From Lepidurus packardi (lineage: Eukaryota; Arthropoda; Branchiopoda; Notostraca; Triopsidae), in the NCBI GenBank assembly GCA_023053545.1, contig JAKZAN010000002.1, forward strand, positions 8,428,790 to 8,492,789: a stretch of 64,000 nt of DNA, read 5' to 3'. Shown here one piece after another: positions 50,004-64,000 of this stretch. Under the pieces are notes generated by a model. It was not told the origin of the DNA and made no database searches. It worked only from the letters and a program-made list of their open reading frames with translations. The translations under genes and the position numbers were made by a program. Each line of letters begins with the position of its first letter. Position 1 is the first letter of the stretch.

Positions 50004-53000
50004 ACTTTTTCAGACCAAGTTATGTTCCTGACTGATCAAGATATATTTTTTCTGGGCTAAAATTCTAGTAGACGAGCATATATAGCTTCCGTTGGCATAA
50101 AACCACAATGGTGGATGTGGTTTATTCGGTTGCGAAATGGAATGGCGGTTTCCGAGAAGATGCATAGCAAGATATATATGCAGCTCCGTTTCACTGCAAA
50201 ATAATATTCACCCATTTAAAATATTAACCGTAATTAGCCTACCGTTTTATATAAAAACGCTGCTTGCAATATTTAATTTATAGTGTTTCAATAAATATAT
50301 CGAAAAATATCTTAAGCTTGTATGTATATATTATATTCTAAGCATACTTCGTTTAGGATGTTGCAACGGATGCTAATTGCTTCCGGCAGGTGTCCTCAAT
50401 ATTCTCTCGGAAATTTTTTTTTAAGTCTTCTGAACGCCGTTTAAAGTCGAATTCACGTACTGGTTTAATCGCTATTACTACTAGTTTAATACGAAACTAT
50501 CCATATGGATAAGTCGAGGGTCAGTTTCAATTTTTTTACTTTCCTTTATTTGGGTTTAGAAATAACTCGGTTACGACCCCGTCTGAAGTTGTGAAAATGT
50601 GACAAGCGAGTGTCTGATTTGTCAGGTCTTCCTAATTCATCAGCACAAAACTAAGAGAAGTGGACACGACATGCAACCCTTCAAGAAGTCTAAATGCGAC
50701 AGGATATCCTGAGCTGACCTGTGCATCTTTCTCTTTCTGGCTCCAAGAGGAAGAGAAAAAGAACAGGCAAAGTGTGTCGAGGCAGAAATTTGGTCTCTGT
50801 AAACATAATCTCTCACTGTCTAGCACTGACTAAAGGAACAGCACTGGGTATTTTGTTCCCCGACACGATAATTTCATGGCTGGGGACAATCTCGTCCATT
50901 AGTTATCAAGATTAATAGCGGAGTCGGCAAGTTTGTGGGCCCAAAAGAGTGCGTGGAATGTCCCACGTCGTGGAAGAAAAAGTCCCACACGGTCGTTCAT
51001 GACACAGACATGATCCATCAGTCAGTGCAAAAGTGCTTAAGTTCTCTCCTTCATTTCGGGAGGTTAGCTGGGTTTTATTATACGCTTGATTGCGATTTCG
51101 AGTGTTCCCTGGGGAGGAAAAAAGAAAAGCGGTAGCAGCAGAAGGAGCAACGCCACACAACACATCGCCAACATTTGGAGGAGTTTTGAAACGGTGGCTG
51201 CAGGCGGCGCCGCATGGAAACCTCCAAAACCCAGACGCAAGCCATAGTACCAAGTGGTTTTTTGTTTTTCCGTTTTTTAATTTCCGTTTAGGTGGAGATC
51301 CAAGTTTAAACCATTCACTTGCCGGAAGATCCACCCTTTTTCTCTCGCCTTTTCATTTCTACCTCCCATATACATGGAAATCGTTGGCTCAACCCATTCT
51401 ATTCTTCTCTCGGTTGACAACAGCCTAAAAGATATTCCTTTTATTCTCACGCTTCTTACACAAAAACCCTTTAAGCTGAGAATTTATTAAACAAAAAAAG
51501 GATCCAGTTTAAGGCTACAGAGTTGGATAAAATAAAAAAAAATAGAAAAAAACTATTCGACCCAGCTTGGATGCAAAATGTCTTTCGCTCCTCCGATGTA
51601 TGCTCGAGTCGCTCCGAGTCGTCTAAGTTAAGACGGTTCTTGACACATGACATTGGCGGGATGCTGACACAAAAGTAACTCTAAAAAATAGTCGATTTCC
51701 CCGTTCTTTCTTTCCTAGAAATATTCATTGCACCATCAGCGATAAAGACATAACTGGAGGAAGACCTTTCGATTACTGATTTCTTAAGATTTGTTAAGGT
51801 AATTGCGCTAACTAATCAGATTTAAGTAGCAAAATCTTTAAATTTAATCAACGTTATAATTACACTTTCGTAATTCAAATTCATACGGGGGGGAAAACCA
51901 ATTGCTTTATCTTCTACTTTATGTAACTAAGTTATTTCTTATTTGCAGAAAGTTTCTTAAATATAAATATTTTAATATGAAGGAGTTGTAATAGCCAAAT
52001 CCGTTCCCCGAATAATGAACACAGTTAGGGCGTCACAATTACTCCACATACATCTGTTGGGTGCAGAAAGTATTTTTTCCTGTAAAGTGAGAATCAGTCA
52101 AAGTACACATTAACTAGAAAAATAACTACTTGATTTAAGTAGTTATTTACTTGATGGCGGAAGTGGATAAAAACCAGTTTTAGAGCGGTATTCGGCACGC
52201 TAATGTGTATTCAAGAAATTTCCTGGAAGCACATGACCCAGAAAATCCGTTTCCTTTCGCCATATAGACCCTAGCCCAAAAGACCGCATTAGCAATCGCA
52301 TTAGGTATGCTTCCCACACCCCCAACCTCACGCTGGTCCCCATTTATTAGAATTTACAACATTTAGATTCATAGTTAATAATGTTGGAACCCTAATGAAG
52401 CCGTAGGAACGATTTCCCATTAATTCCCTCACCCCATGTAATCACACGAATCGTATTCTCAGTCTGTGTTTCAAAGTGAGTTGAACAAGGGACTTTATAG
52501 ATCAAAAAAAAAAGTTCGATCCAAGAGATGTCCCTTTGTACCAACGAGTTGGCTTCAAACGTGTCTAGATACGTGTGCGTGATGTGTGTGCACGTGTTTC
52601 AAGTCTTTGTGTCTTATCATAAGAATCCTTTGAGAGAAAGGCTATAACGATCATTTTGAACCACGCAAGTGCTCTCGACCAGAAAACTTACTTTTCCTCC
52701 ATCGATTAAAAAACTTACACATCCGTTAATTACAAAAAAAGAAGCAATTGCCGTTGCCGGAGCAACAACGGCGGCCTCTACTTGGCAGCAATAGTATGCT
52801 GGAATACGATTATGGATTTGGTGTACACAGCCTCTCGCTTTTGTGCCTCCGCCACTCTATCCTATCCCATTAAGAACACATATAAGGGTGGCAAAAGTAC
52901 GACTACACCCATTTGCCGTTTGCTTGCCTTCGTTCGTGCCATTGCGTGGAGCACCGGGAGAACTACGAGACGTTTTATTGATCCTTCTCGAGTCCCGCAG

Positions 53001-56000
53001 CTTCCAAACCGCCTCTCTCCATGCGAAGCCCCAAGGAACCTTCGATATATATACCGGAGGCCTGCTGGTGTGTGGAACTCGCATTCGGAAGCCCTAGGAG
53101 AGGCTTTTCCTTTTTGGAATGCTAGTATTCTCTTTGTATTGTACTCGGGAAGAATATATACACGTTATGCTCTTTGGGTCTGTCTCTCGTTTTTAGTGGG
53201 CTAGGATTGCATTATCGTCGAGCTAATATTAGTTATAGTGTAGTCTAAGAGGGTTTTTTCTTGCAATGACTTAGAACGTACAGTACAACATTGGATCGAA
53301 TAGTAAGACAAGAAAAAAAGGCAGACAACAGAGGTATTGACACAGATTCTCATTTGGAACTTTACGCAAATCATACAGGTGTGGCAGTAGAAATTAATTT
53401 CCTTCAAGCTTCAAATACTTCAATACTTAATTAATTGTATTATATAAGCATTATTAAAAATGTTAGAATTGTGAAGAATTATTCTTGTACGTATTGGAAT
53501 GGTTAAAGGCTAAAGAATAAATCATGTTATTGCTTAACATTAGAAATGAATCAAAAATGAATGTTTACTAAAAGAATACGAATTGCTCAGAATTGTGAGA
53601 CGAGTATTTAAATGTATTACAAATAATTGTTAAATAAAATACTTAAGGCTGCAGATGCCTGACCAAATAACTATGGAATCGAATAAATACTTCAGACTTC
53701 TGCAGACAAAGTACGAATATACGCGTCGACGGACTATCCCATGTACAGTATTCTAACAAAATGAGTCCGTGTTAAGTTAAGGGTGCACCATGGTAACGAA
53801 AAGTTCCAAGAAGTTGCCCAGCATTCGTGTTGATAGCGTCGTCACCCTGCTCTCAGGATTTGTATATACCTAGAAAGTAATCTATGTCAGTAACATCGAG
53901 TTGTAGTTCTTGACTCGAGTTTCACTACCCCTAATGAGCAAAATCTTTCGTTTTTGTTCCCAATCTAAAACATGTTTTCTTTTCGACTCGAGCTATGGAA
54001 ATGAGTTCCTCTTTGAATTCTTGAAGTGAAAGAATGACCTGTCTGTGCTGCTGAATGTCTTACCCTATTAGAAAAAAGGATGAAAAAGGGAATAGTTTGA
54101 AGAGGACACATATTAGGGTTCATGTGGGATTTAAGAGTGTGACACGGTTATGGGTGCATATCCCTTGCGCGTCATGCATAATGGATTCAGATGCCACTGA
54201 CGTTTGTTCATCCGGCTAGCGCAGAAATCGCTTGATCCGCAGAAAGGCTTTACTTCTTTATGTACATTCGCTGAGAAGCCAAGTAGACTGACCCATACGT
54301 CTCGGACAAATATTCTATAAGGCATGCTTGACAGAGCCTTTCTAGCTCGCTTAGTTTTGCAAGTCAAGACAAACTAGAAAAAAAAAAGATGTACGGGTTC
54401 ATTTCCTGTGCCGGTACGTACTGTGCAAGGGTCCAGAAAACGTACTGCAAGCTTTTTGCCGTAGGAAATGAACGTTCGTTAAAGATATTAAACTCTTCTT
54501 CTCCACGTTATGAAACGTGCGGAAATAGATACAAGAAAAGCGGCCCAAGCAAAGCAATGGTATACTTTCAACCACAATATTCATCTTATTTTTGTTATCT
54601 TGGTTATCTTTGTAAGCATATTTCAGGACGCCTTGTGGGTACCAGAACATACACTTGCCGAACATGGAAGTTTTGTTGTCAATATATAGCAGCTGGGGAA
54701 AACACACACACAACTGAAATACGGCTTAGCATAGTAAAAGGAATGAGCAAAGGATGTTTCGTGCTTCTGTATAAATGGAGGCCACCAACGCGTCCTGAAC
54801 CCTGCAGCCGTGCGAATTTTTCAAGGAGTTGTATGTATCTTTGAGTGGGGTTTCATCTCAAGTAAGAGGCGTGTCTTACGCTAAATTTGTCTCACAGTCA
54901 CAGCCAGCTCATCGATCTAATATAGTTTCCAGGGAAAACAGTCCTGTAATTAATCCCAAGCCACAGTGCAAAGTTGGGAAAGAGAAAGTATTGACTGTAT
55001 TGACTTTAGCTGGTCTGGCGGGTCGGGCTTCGAGTTTATAGCCTGAAATTTGTAACTATTTCGTAGGACGGATTTCCAGTATTGTGATCTGTTTTCGTAA
55101 GGGAATTTGGACAGAAATGCAGTATTTTTTTCTTAATAAAGCTTTGTTGGTCAGAAGGCGAGTACGGGAAATTAATCTTTATTAACTGTGTAACATCAGG
55201 TCCGAATGTCGCACGGTCACTCCTTTCGCCTCCTAGCCCTCGTGCATGGCTGGTGCATGGCTACTAACACTCTTTTGCTCTTTTATGTCGGTTCGATGCT
55301 TTATAACTCTCCTCTGCTTTCAGTCTACCTTGGAGTTATACCGGAACGAATTAAGCAAGAAATAGGGTACATGTCTAGACCTCATATGGGAGGAGCCGTG
55401 TGCTTGCTTTAAAAGCGACTACGACATATAAAAAGGAGCATACAAAAACGCAATTAAAACTAATTCGGTAGTGATCCAATCAGCATTTGAAAGTAATCAA
55501 TGAAGCAAAAAATAAATACTGTATGATCAACTTCTTCTGTTTCTTAAAACCATCTTTCAGGTTATTCTTAAGAAAACAATAATTTGATGAGATAAGGGCA
55601 GAACTTAGGACACATTCATTAAAGCCCTAGGAAATTGGTATATTTCTTATACAAATTATTAACCAGGATTTATTAATGAATTGAGAAGCTTAATCATTAT
55701 GAAAATAAACGGACCGACGCAAAACTGTATATTAGATAAATAACATTAAAATGCGTATTGAAACAAGCGTTGAAAATTGAAGGTACTTTTACATGTTAAT
55801 TTAATGTCTGTAATATTGTTCTCTGTAAACGGAAGTTTTAGGGGAAATTTTTTGCCCTGTTGAGAAAACAAAATTATTTAGAGTTTCAAGAAAAAATTAT
55901 AAAGTTTGTTAAAATGGAGAAGAATTGTTTTCCCTTTTCAAGCAACTTCTTCTTCTGGTACTATTCGACATGGTAATATGTACACCATAGTCACATGTTA

Positions 56001-59000
56001 CTATATATGTAAACTGAATGTTTCCCACACAAGCACAAGTCGAGGAAAGAAAAGGAATGAAAAAAGCAATATCATGCATGGGGAGCGTTCTTGTATACAT
56101 CGGAAGGCTCGTCATTTGGTGACCGAGTTCATGAAGAAATCATCTGCCTTTGTTAAGAAAAAAATTGCATTATAAAAACGGTCAGTGATGTATGCGTATA
56201 CTAAGATTCCGCGCTCCTAGAAATTCTTTTCTCACATAGATGTACAGTTTTAAAATATAACGTAGAAATCATCCGCATTTCTTCGATTCCAAGATGTATT
56301 CCACCAGCGACCACTCTTCCAATGCTTTAATATATTCAATTAGAAATACCATCTTGCATAAACGTTTGTCGTTTCAGAAAGAATGATTTACTATCGTAGC
56401 TTTAAAAAAGGAAAAAATTCAACTCCAATTGTAAGAAACGTAGTAATCCCGAGTAAAGAGAAGAACGGTTTTTATCTACTGATTTTTTGTTGTTAACAAG
56501 AGGAATAAAAAATGCATTTCTGTTGATATAAAAGCTCGTCAAAAAACTTTGTTTATTTCCTACAAAGATTTGCTTCTCTATTGAGATATAATCCCCGTAA
56601 AGTCTTTAAAAATGGGTAGAAATGGCGTACAGTAATTCACGCGTCCTGTTTGCCTCTTCCTTATAAATGAGACAGTTTTGGAAAAAAGACTGCCTTTGGA
56701 CCTTTAATTGAAAAAGAATCGAATTAATCTTTCTTTGTAGGAGAATAACTTGCAGCAATCTCGTTTTAATTTTTTTTTAAAATTACAATTGTATTCAAAC
56801 CATCGAAAAAATCGTTAACATTGTAGTGACCTAATCAATATGCATTATAGTATTTCCAACACAGGGGTATTGGCGGTTTTACGTCAAAGGATTTACTTTT
56901 TCCAGAATATTATGTTTTTGGCTTGTTTTCCAGTTGCAGTCGAAGACTTAGAGCACGGAGAACAAACATTCCCATATAAGATGCTCACATAAGTAAAGAA
57001 ACAAGTTTGTTTTTTATCTGGCAGTTTTTTTCCGTACAACTGACGAGTATTCTTACATAAAAGTCGCGCATCAAAACAAGATTTTTTGTTTTTCTAGACT
57101 TCCTAGTCTTAAGACGCTTTAGAAAAGAGAGTAAACAATTACGACTTACTGTGCATTTGCTGCAGTTTGATGTGAAGGCAGACAACTGTGAACGAAGGTA
57201 CAAAATAGTTTAGAAAATATAGCTTGAAATAGATAAGCTCCTTTGGTGAACAATGTCTTCATAACAACGCCGTTGATTTTGTGTTTCTACTTCTTAAAAT
57301 AACGCCTATTATATGAAATTAAACACTCACCTACTCTGATGGAAGCTTGGAAGCCCACGCAATGTAGAATAGTCAAAAACATAAACAGCCTTCTCCCGGA
57401 CCTTGACCATATTTCTTGGTCATAACTTGATCCTTGCTCCCAATTATAAAACATGACGAACTATTTCTTCCTTGTTCTACGACTATAAATCCAAAAACTT
57501 TATACATTTCCTAATTGAGATTTGCAGAGTACAATAAACAAATCTGAGATGCTTTACGTATCAATTGTGTAGAAATCGATACGTAACATACAAGTTGTAC
57601 TATACACTAATTAATGATACAGTATAGTTCATGCTTATCCTACAGTTACGATGGAGATAAAAAGAAAAGGAAACAAAAACGCTAACGAAACTTTAGACTG
57701 CTTTAGACCTCACTGCATGTGCATTCTAACGCAAGAATATAGGGTCGAGTCTGGGAACGAAATGGTTGTCCGTTTATCTTCCTGACAAATAAAAAAGAAA
57801 GTTATAGAGTCTAAAACGCGGGTTAGTTAAACAGTAATTTAGATATTACGCCCGTTTTTTATGCAACACTTTTCCTTTGCTACTGCGAAATGTATGAGGT
57901 TTTAACTTTAAAAAAGAACGGAGCTAATTTCATGGCCAACCCAAGAAGGAAACCCACTTTGTAGGCGAAAATTAGTCTACCCGGAAATGGTCGTCACAAA
58001 AAAGGGCTTGTAAATTTCTTTCTCTGGAATATTTCTTTTCAGACAGAAATCGTTTCGGGTATTATGTAGGGCTCCACAGCTACATTTTTATTTCTTTTAA
58101 CGCCTTTAGAAATATTATATTAGTAGTTTGTACATGTTTCGATGTGAAATTGCCAGCACGTTCTGCATTTAAACGTGTACAATTGTATAATGAACGTGTG
58201 TAATGTAAAATTTGATTCTAATTTTACATCTGAATTGCCAAAAAAGGAGCCAAGCACTACATTCTTTTTATAGTGTAAAAGAAAATGTGTTGCAAATTAC
58301 TTTAAACTCTTTGCCACACCTATATCAACTTTACTGATTGTAAATAATCTCTTCAAGAAGCGATTCAAACGGCCGAAATGTGAAAGACAGTAAAAGACAA
58401 TTTTTATGAAGGCTAAATAACCGTAAATATCTATAAATCAAAGTAATGATAGAGAAATAGCTCCATTTGAAGTAACGTGGTGCAGCAATTTCGTCCCAAG
58501 GAATATCATCTTAAAATAAAGTTGTGGGTCGAATAAAGTCGATTCTAAACTTCTCATTTCCAATCTCAATAGCCGCTCAGCAGACGTCTGGAACTCAACG
58601 TTGCAAGCATTGGTGGCACCACAAAAGGATCCCCCCAAAAAAAGCTTGCAATTTGGAGTCGTCGGTAGAATCTTGCCCGCAATTTCCTCCATGTCGTTCC
58701 CAAACAAGCTCTCAATTATGGGAATCAATATCTCTAAGAAGTTTGGCATGGAACCGGAATGAAATCTTATTAAGTTGAAAGGGCATTGTAATAAAGCCCA
58801 TCAAGTTGAGGTCGTTGTTATTTCAGAACCAACGAGAATTAAAGCCCACAAGCCAGTAAAGCAAAAGTTCCTCTTCCCCCCCAAAAGTCCAAAACCCAAA
58901 TACCTTTAAAACTTGCACATACCAAATTAAAGTTTCCATATAACCTCGCCTGACTGGGTGTGTTTGTGATCTTCCTTTCCTTTGCGCTCAAAACAGTTCT

Positions 59001-62000
59001 GCACTGCAGCAGCTTGAAGCCTCATGAAAATTACGTGTCTCAATCGCTCTCTAAACCGTCAAAACTTGGCTGCTCATTATACATTATTAACTTCGTGGCT
59101 CCTTTTTGGTCGTCACTCCCGTAATAGTAGCCACCCCTGATACCTATATACCTTAATACCAAGGGAGTAGAGAAGATGATGGCGTGGTAAGGCAAAGAGG
59201 GGGATTTTTTGAGACAGTTAATCCGAAGTCAAAGTTTTTCAAGTGGATCACAAGGTTGCTAGTAGTAACCGCCCAAATTGCCACTTTGGCAGTTTTCAAC
59301 TTTTGTAGCAGGACGATCAAATTACCTTAAGGGAGCAAGAAAGCCTGTGCCAGATAAGGAGTTATAGGCATGCCCAGCTTCATACCCCCTCCCCCCCCCA
59401 AAAATAATAATAAAAGGCAAAAGGTAATTTCGTATTCATGACTCGGATAAAACACCCCTGTATGGGAAGCAAGTTAGCGTGCCGTGCCAAAAAGCCGTTT
59501 TCCATACGCAAGAAATAGCGATCTGCCTTAGTGCATTTGACAGACCCTTCCAATCCGGTAGGAAGAAAAACTCTTCTGAATACCCCAAATACATACTTTG
59601 TACATAGATCTTGACGTGCAATGGGGAAACGGAAGAAAGAAACTCCCTTGAAAAGGACTACAAGAATTCTAGCTGATACATATTTCGTTACTTTTAAGAA
59701 AAACCTTGTATATTATTTTTTTTCTGAAAATAGCATTTGTCGGAATCGCTCGCTTATTTTATTTGTCACACTTTTGCGTTCAATATATAGAGTGGGAGTT
59801 GCACTTTTCGGAGGGTGTCACCTCAAGTTGATGTAAACGGAAAATGATGGAAAAGGGACTTGGTCCTCAAAACCCTTTTCCTTTCTGTAAAAGAAATAAA
59901 CAAACCTAACAGCACAAAGGAAAAATGTTGTTACTTCTAAAACATAAAAACAGGTCGAATTTCTTAAATGTGAAATAAAATATACCTAAGTTTTTAGGTA
60001 TTTTTAAACCCTGATAAATAAAACAATGAAAGTAAATGAGAAATTAAAAATAGAAAGCGTATTTATTTCGTTCCTTTAGTTTTGGTCTTTAAACTCTGGA
60101 GCGTGCTCTGGAGATTTACCTGAATAAAAGACAATCGTTATAGCCACTCTGGAAAAGAATAGGATTATCTGGCATCCAGATAATGCCAGGAAAAATGGCC
60201 TCGGTAAAGGCTTGCATTTTGCATTATGCTTGGCAGAAAAGTACCAAACGAACTGGAAATGGAGACCCGTTAAGGGCAAATCAATGATCCGGGGTGCTGC
60301 CGCCATTTTTTCTTCGTGTGAATTTCTAGTCTTTTTCTTCGTTATTTTGTGTGGGGAAAGTCCCAGAAAGTCTTTTTATATTGAAGTGATTTTACTTTGC
60401 CTTAACTATTTTCTTCACTCGCTTCACTTTTGCAGTGTAAGGATCATCAGAGGCAATTCTGCACATCCTTTTTTTTTAAAGTACGCACCCAAGAATCAAC
60501 GACTAGAGGTTCTTTGTTCAACAGAGAAAAAAATAATGTTAAACTGCTGTATATATAGGGTAAACAAAAGTGCAGCTAAGAGGTCCGACATTTCCTAATC
60601 TTGAAAGAAAGAAACCCATCGTTGCGTGAAATTACATCATACTTTAGTTACTAGTTAATTATAGGACTAGGATAAGATGAAACAATTTACGTGTTGCAAC
60701 TAGCGCTTCTTTATAAGTGAAGTGAGTTTCTTTCTAGTTATGATCCAAAGGCTCATATTTAATGATCACCTTATATATGATAGCCTCATATTTATGTAAA
60801 TCCTTTTATGTATTAAAGATCATTCTAAAGTATTCACTTGATTCTACTTTAATAATGAAAAATTTTACTGTCTAAGCGAATTTTCACTATTGTAATTGTT
60901 TACGGAACTAAATACTGAAAGAGTACATACTCAAAGTATTAATTACTTTTGCAATACGGAAATTGGGCTTCTGTTTCTGCTCTATTGTTGGAAATGTTCG
61001 CTCTTTCGAACTTTTTCTTTTCCAGGAAACTGCAAAGATGGGTTCATTATACGATCTGTATCTTGGAATAAGCTATTCAAAGTTGGATACAATGGCCCTG
61101 CGAGTTTCCTGGCACAGGCTAGAATATATTGTGCAAATAATTACTATACATCCCTGTAAAGTACTCAAACTCCAACATGAGTCGTTCATGCCTTTCGTTT
61201 TCAGACACTATATACCGGGTAAAGCCATTGAAATCCATGCCTAAAATCGTACATCCATAAGCAAGCCTTGAAAACGCATTTGTTGCGAACACCTAGCAAA
61301 AGAAGAGCCTCCACCATATGATACAAACAAGAAAAGCTTTTAACCCAAGATGAAATTCCCCAGTTCTAAAACACCAGGATCTGATAACTTTTATTTCACT
61401 TGCTAAAATGTACGTATCATGTAAATACCATACCATGTTAGTTATTCGTCAAGAATGCCCCCAAGAAAATTCGTTTTATTTGAAGACTCAAACTCTTTAC
61501 AGCTTGCAAATTAGCTTTCTGGGTTTAAGTTGGATTTACTTACTCGGAAAATTGAATACAATGATAGCATTTTGCAGCTAATCTGAACTACCATGAACAT
61601 GAGAGTCGGAATGAAGGACAATCGTTCAAATTCAATTAGTAATACCCGTCGCATAAAGCTCTATCGAGCATGTCCACTTACTGGGATCGTAGCAAATTGG
61701 ACTATCACAGATCGGCGCTATGGCTACGCCCCATTTCGTTATCTATGATCTTGCTCGCTCGTCCAGTTGCAAATCCATGTCCAATGGGCAAAAACTGTTG
61801 CACAAAAAGTGGTCTTGAGTTGAGAGCAATAGGCCCTCGACATAAACTAGCAAGAGGCAAGGAAAGAAGTATCGAAGCCTTCCCTTCGAAAAAGGTTAAA
61901 ATTGAGTTAAGTTATAAAACTACAGAAACTTCCCCTTTACAAAATTCCGCTTAGGCCTACTGCAATGCAAAAAGATAAAAAGAAAATTTCACCCTAATGT

Positions 62001-64000
62001 GGGAAGAATTCAATGCGGCAAATTCTTAAGAGAATACATTTTAATAAACTCCGCGGAATTACTGGGGCTGGAATACAAAATTAAAAGCTCTTACAATCTT
62101 CCTTCTAGTGTAAAGAGTAGAAGCTCTAAGGAAACAACATTAGAAAAAAATTCACTCACGTGTAAAGAGTTCCATTCACTTTTCCGTTAGCATGTTTGTC
62201 AAGTTTACATTTCGTAACGGTTGAAATTCGATTATACTGTACGATTCAGCATTGATTTTACCTTCAATCTATATATGCAAATATATTATGGGAAAGTTCT
62301 AATATGCAAAACCTTCTTTGCCAGAAGATCTCTTGTGAAGAAACAATGCTAGCACAAAATGTAATTATTCAGGGAAACTAATGAGTTTAGTGACGCGAGA
62401 GAATTACTCTGTTTTTGACAAGGAAGGCATTACACGAAAGTTCAGAGAAACCCACTTAAATTTAAAAACAACAACAACACACTCTCCCTCCAAAATCTGC
62501 AACAAAACCCAATTAGCAAAACACTCCTGTAGGGCGTATTCAATCATTGCAGTAATCAACTTACAACAAAATATACTCTAATACGTTATAATGAGTGCAT
62601 ATTTACCTGTATTGCTACCATTAAAAATTTGCTGATGACCTTATAGATTTCAGGATTAACAATCAAAGGCAATTTAGCGCCTTTAAAAAGGGGAATTTGA
62701 AACGCAATTTTATATTGCTCAGCATCCAAAAGGTGTACAAGAAGCTCATGAAAATCTTGATGTTAAAATAACCCACGCACAATTACTAGCATCATTTCCT
62801 CTCTCTCTTTTTAACACGAAGCACTTAGGGACAATAGTAACTTATAACTCAACCAGCAAGTCTTCATGGTAAGAAAACGTTACATTGTTTGGCTTCATAA
62901 CTTCGGAACCCTTACACAGGTGTAACATAAGAAAACTTAAGCCTTCGAGACCGGCTTAAATCCTGAAGTATGTTGGTGCATTATCTCTTCATAAATGGGT
63001 ACAGAATGTCTCCACTGCTAGCAAACTGTTATACGGCAAAGCTATAAATTGTGCACGACCTAGCAATTACGAACTAATAACCAAGAGGAAGGTTCGGTAT
63101 GCAATTGCCAATTACAGAGACACGTGGAATTTAGCAAACTTTAGGAAACGCAATAACTGGTCTCAGTGTTATTAGATGTTGAATATTACATTGTCGGGCC
63201 ATATGGTCCGACAATGGTCGCTATAAACGGAAAAACAAATTTTTAATACTTTTAATACGTAAAACGAATTTTCTAGAACGTGCCAAACCAGAAACTAACA
63301 TTTCCAGTAGCCGTATTTTTTGCTATATTTCCAAGTTGCCGCAATCCCAACGTGTGCCAGAAAGTATCGCTACCCTTTTTTGCAGCAACAATTATACCAA
63401 CAAATCTCGTAGAAGAAAAGCAGTAAAAAGTGTAGATCTTGATTGCACCTCACCAAGAAAGGATTTAAAACACTACTCCTTTGGTCATCTCGGTCCCTTC
63501 CTTTGGTCCATTCCTTTGGTCAACCCGGTTTAAGCCATTTGGTTACAACAATGTAGAGCTTTTTAGCTTATCATCGCTCGATTAATCCCCGCCCAGCCTA
63601 TTTGTAGGGAGTAGAAAAACTCGTTGGAAAAAAGCTTATAACAACAGAAGGAAAGAAAATATGTTAACGGCTTTTCTTTCCCGCTTCATTTGTCTGACCT
63701 TCAGTGTAACATTGGCCGGATTTTACGTGTGACTGTGTCAGGAATTGTTGTACTACAAAGGAACTTTTTGGCGCCAATTCATAAACAAAATGGCCGAAGC
63801 TTTGCGGAAACTACGCTCACAAATGGAATATATCACGCAGCATCTTTACGTACGTTTTCAAGCAAAAAGAGCGAGTCTGACAAGAAACAGGAAAGGCCAA
63901 TAAATTAGACAGCTACAAAAGTGATTTGCTAGCCAGAGAATACAAAAGGCTAAATTTTCAAAAACACAATAGAATAAACTTGTGATCTACATGGAAGTTT
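50004..64000. other. 14 kb without a supportable gene
   Basis: No exon chain, RNA gene or recognisable element was found on either strand. Open frames of 60-150 codons exist (for example near 52782-53204, 54389-54844 and 58438-58749), but none shows a domain, a signal peptide or plausible splice partners. The contrast with the preceding 36 kb (a gene every 1-3 kb) is sharp. It may be a long intron of a gene reaching beyond the window, a regulatory region, or decayed repeats. The mucin-like gene's promoter must lie just after 50003. Confidence 0.5.
63189..63216. repeat. 28-bp near-perfect palindrome
   Basis: CATTGTCGGGCCAT is followed by ATGGTCCGACAATG, an inverted copy with one mismatch. Meaning unknown. 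Confidence 0.8.

Noticed and set aside
52782-53204. 140-codon open frame in the gene-poor tract
   Set aside because: The protein has no recognisable domain, and overlapping frames on both strands are equally open.
58438-58749. 103-codon minus-strand open frame
   Set aside because: Isolated, no signal peptide, domain or neighbouring exons.

Overview
The window is animal nuclear DNA. Nearly every gene is split by short spliceosomal introns, mostly 45-80 nt and as small as 36-38 nt. The gene families are metazoan: a RYK receptor with a WIF domain, a beta-arrestin, LAMP, a Ly6/uPAR protein, C-type lectin and discoidin-like secreted proteins, ABCC5-type transporter, FIS1 and SAT. The compact genes and tiny introns suggest a small-genome invertebrate. 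A sponge or another early-branching animal is my guess, but the sequence alone does not prove it. All exon coordinates were read by eye from GT..AG sites plus frame continuity. For each complete gene the summed exon lengths came out as a multiple of three.

Region 1 (1-14.5 kb). The 5' part of an extended short-chain reductase gene (minus) and the diamine acetyltransferase gene (plus, starting at 14638) were once divergent neighbours about 470 bp apart. A 13.08-kb mobile element (1400-14480) sits between them. It has 67-bp terminal inverted repeats beginning TGTTGCG, and a 4-bp AGGA duplication flanks it. Its main gene is a 16-exon, about 1277-residue transposase: an H2C2 zinc finger, a retroviral-type DD35E integrase core, several Cys-rich CXC-like clusters and a C-terminal PHD finger. 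This is a Ginger-like layout. On both sides of that gene lies a nearly identical 2.37-kb inverted repeat. Each arm carries a 203-bp tandem array built on a palindrome also present in the element ends, plus a small PSI-like/transmembrane gene. Between the left end and the left arm lies a broken gene related to baculovirus-F/errantivirus envelope proteins. I see no reverse transcriptase, gag or DNA polymerase.

Region 2 (14.6-22.5 kb) holds small housekeeping and signalling genes: diamine acetyltransferase, RYK pseudokinase receptor, a secreted C-type lectin, FIS1 and a divergent Ras-like GTPase.

Region 3 (24.2-33 kb) is one ABCC5-like full transporter of 28 constant exons. Between constant exons 9 and 10 lie six candidate alternative exons of two types (36 or 37 codons). 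All encode the same last helix of the first membrane domain, which looks like a mutually exclusive splicing array.

Region 4 (33.4-50 kb) holds LAMP, two paralogous type II mucin-like membrane proteins (36.4-39.5 and 47.8-50.0 kb, minus), an arrestin, a GPI-type Ly6 protein and a tandem pair of secreted PAN/discoidin-like proteins. Most of these products are secretory, cell-surface or lysosomal.

Region 5 (50-64 kb) contains no gene I can support.
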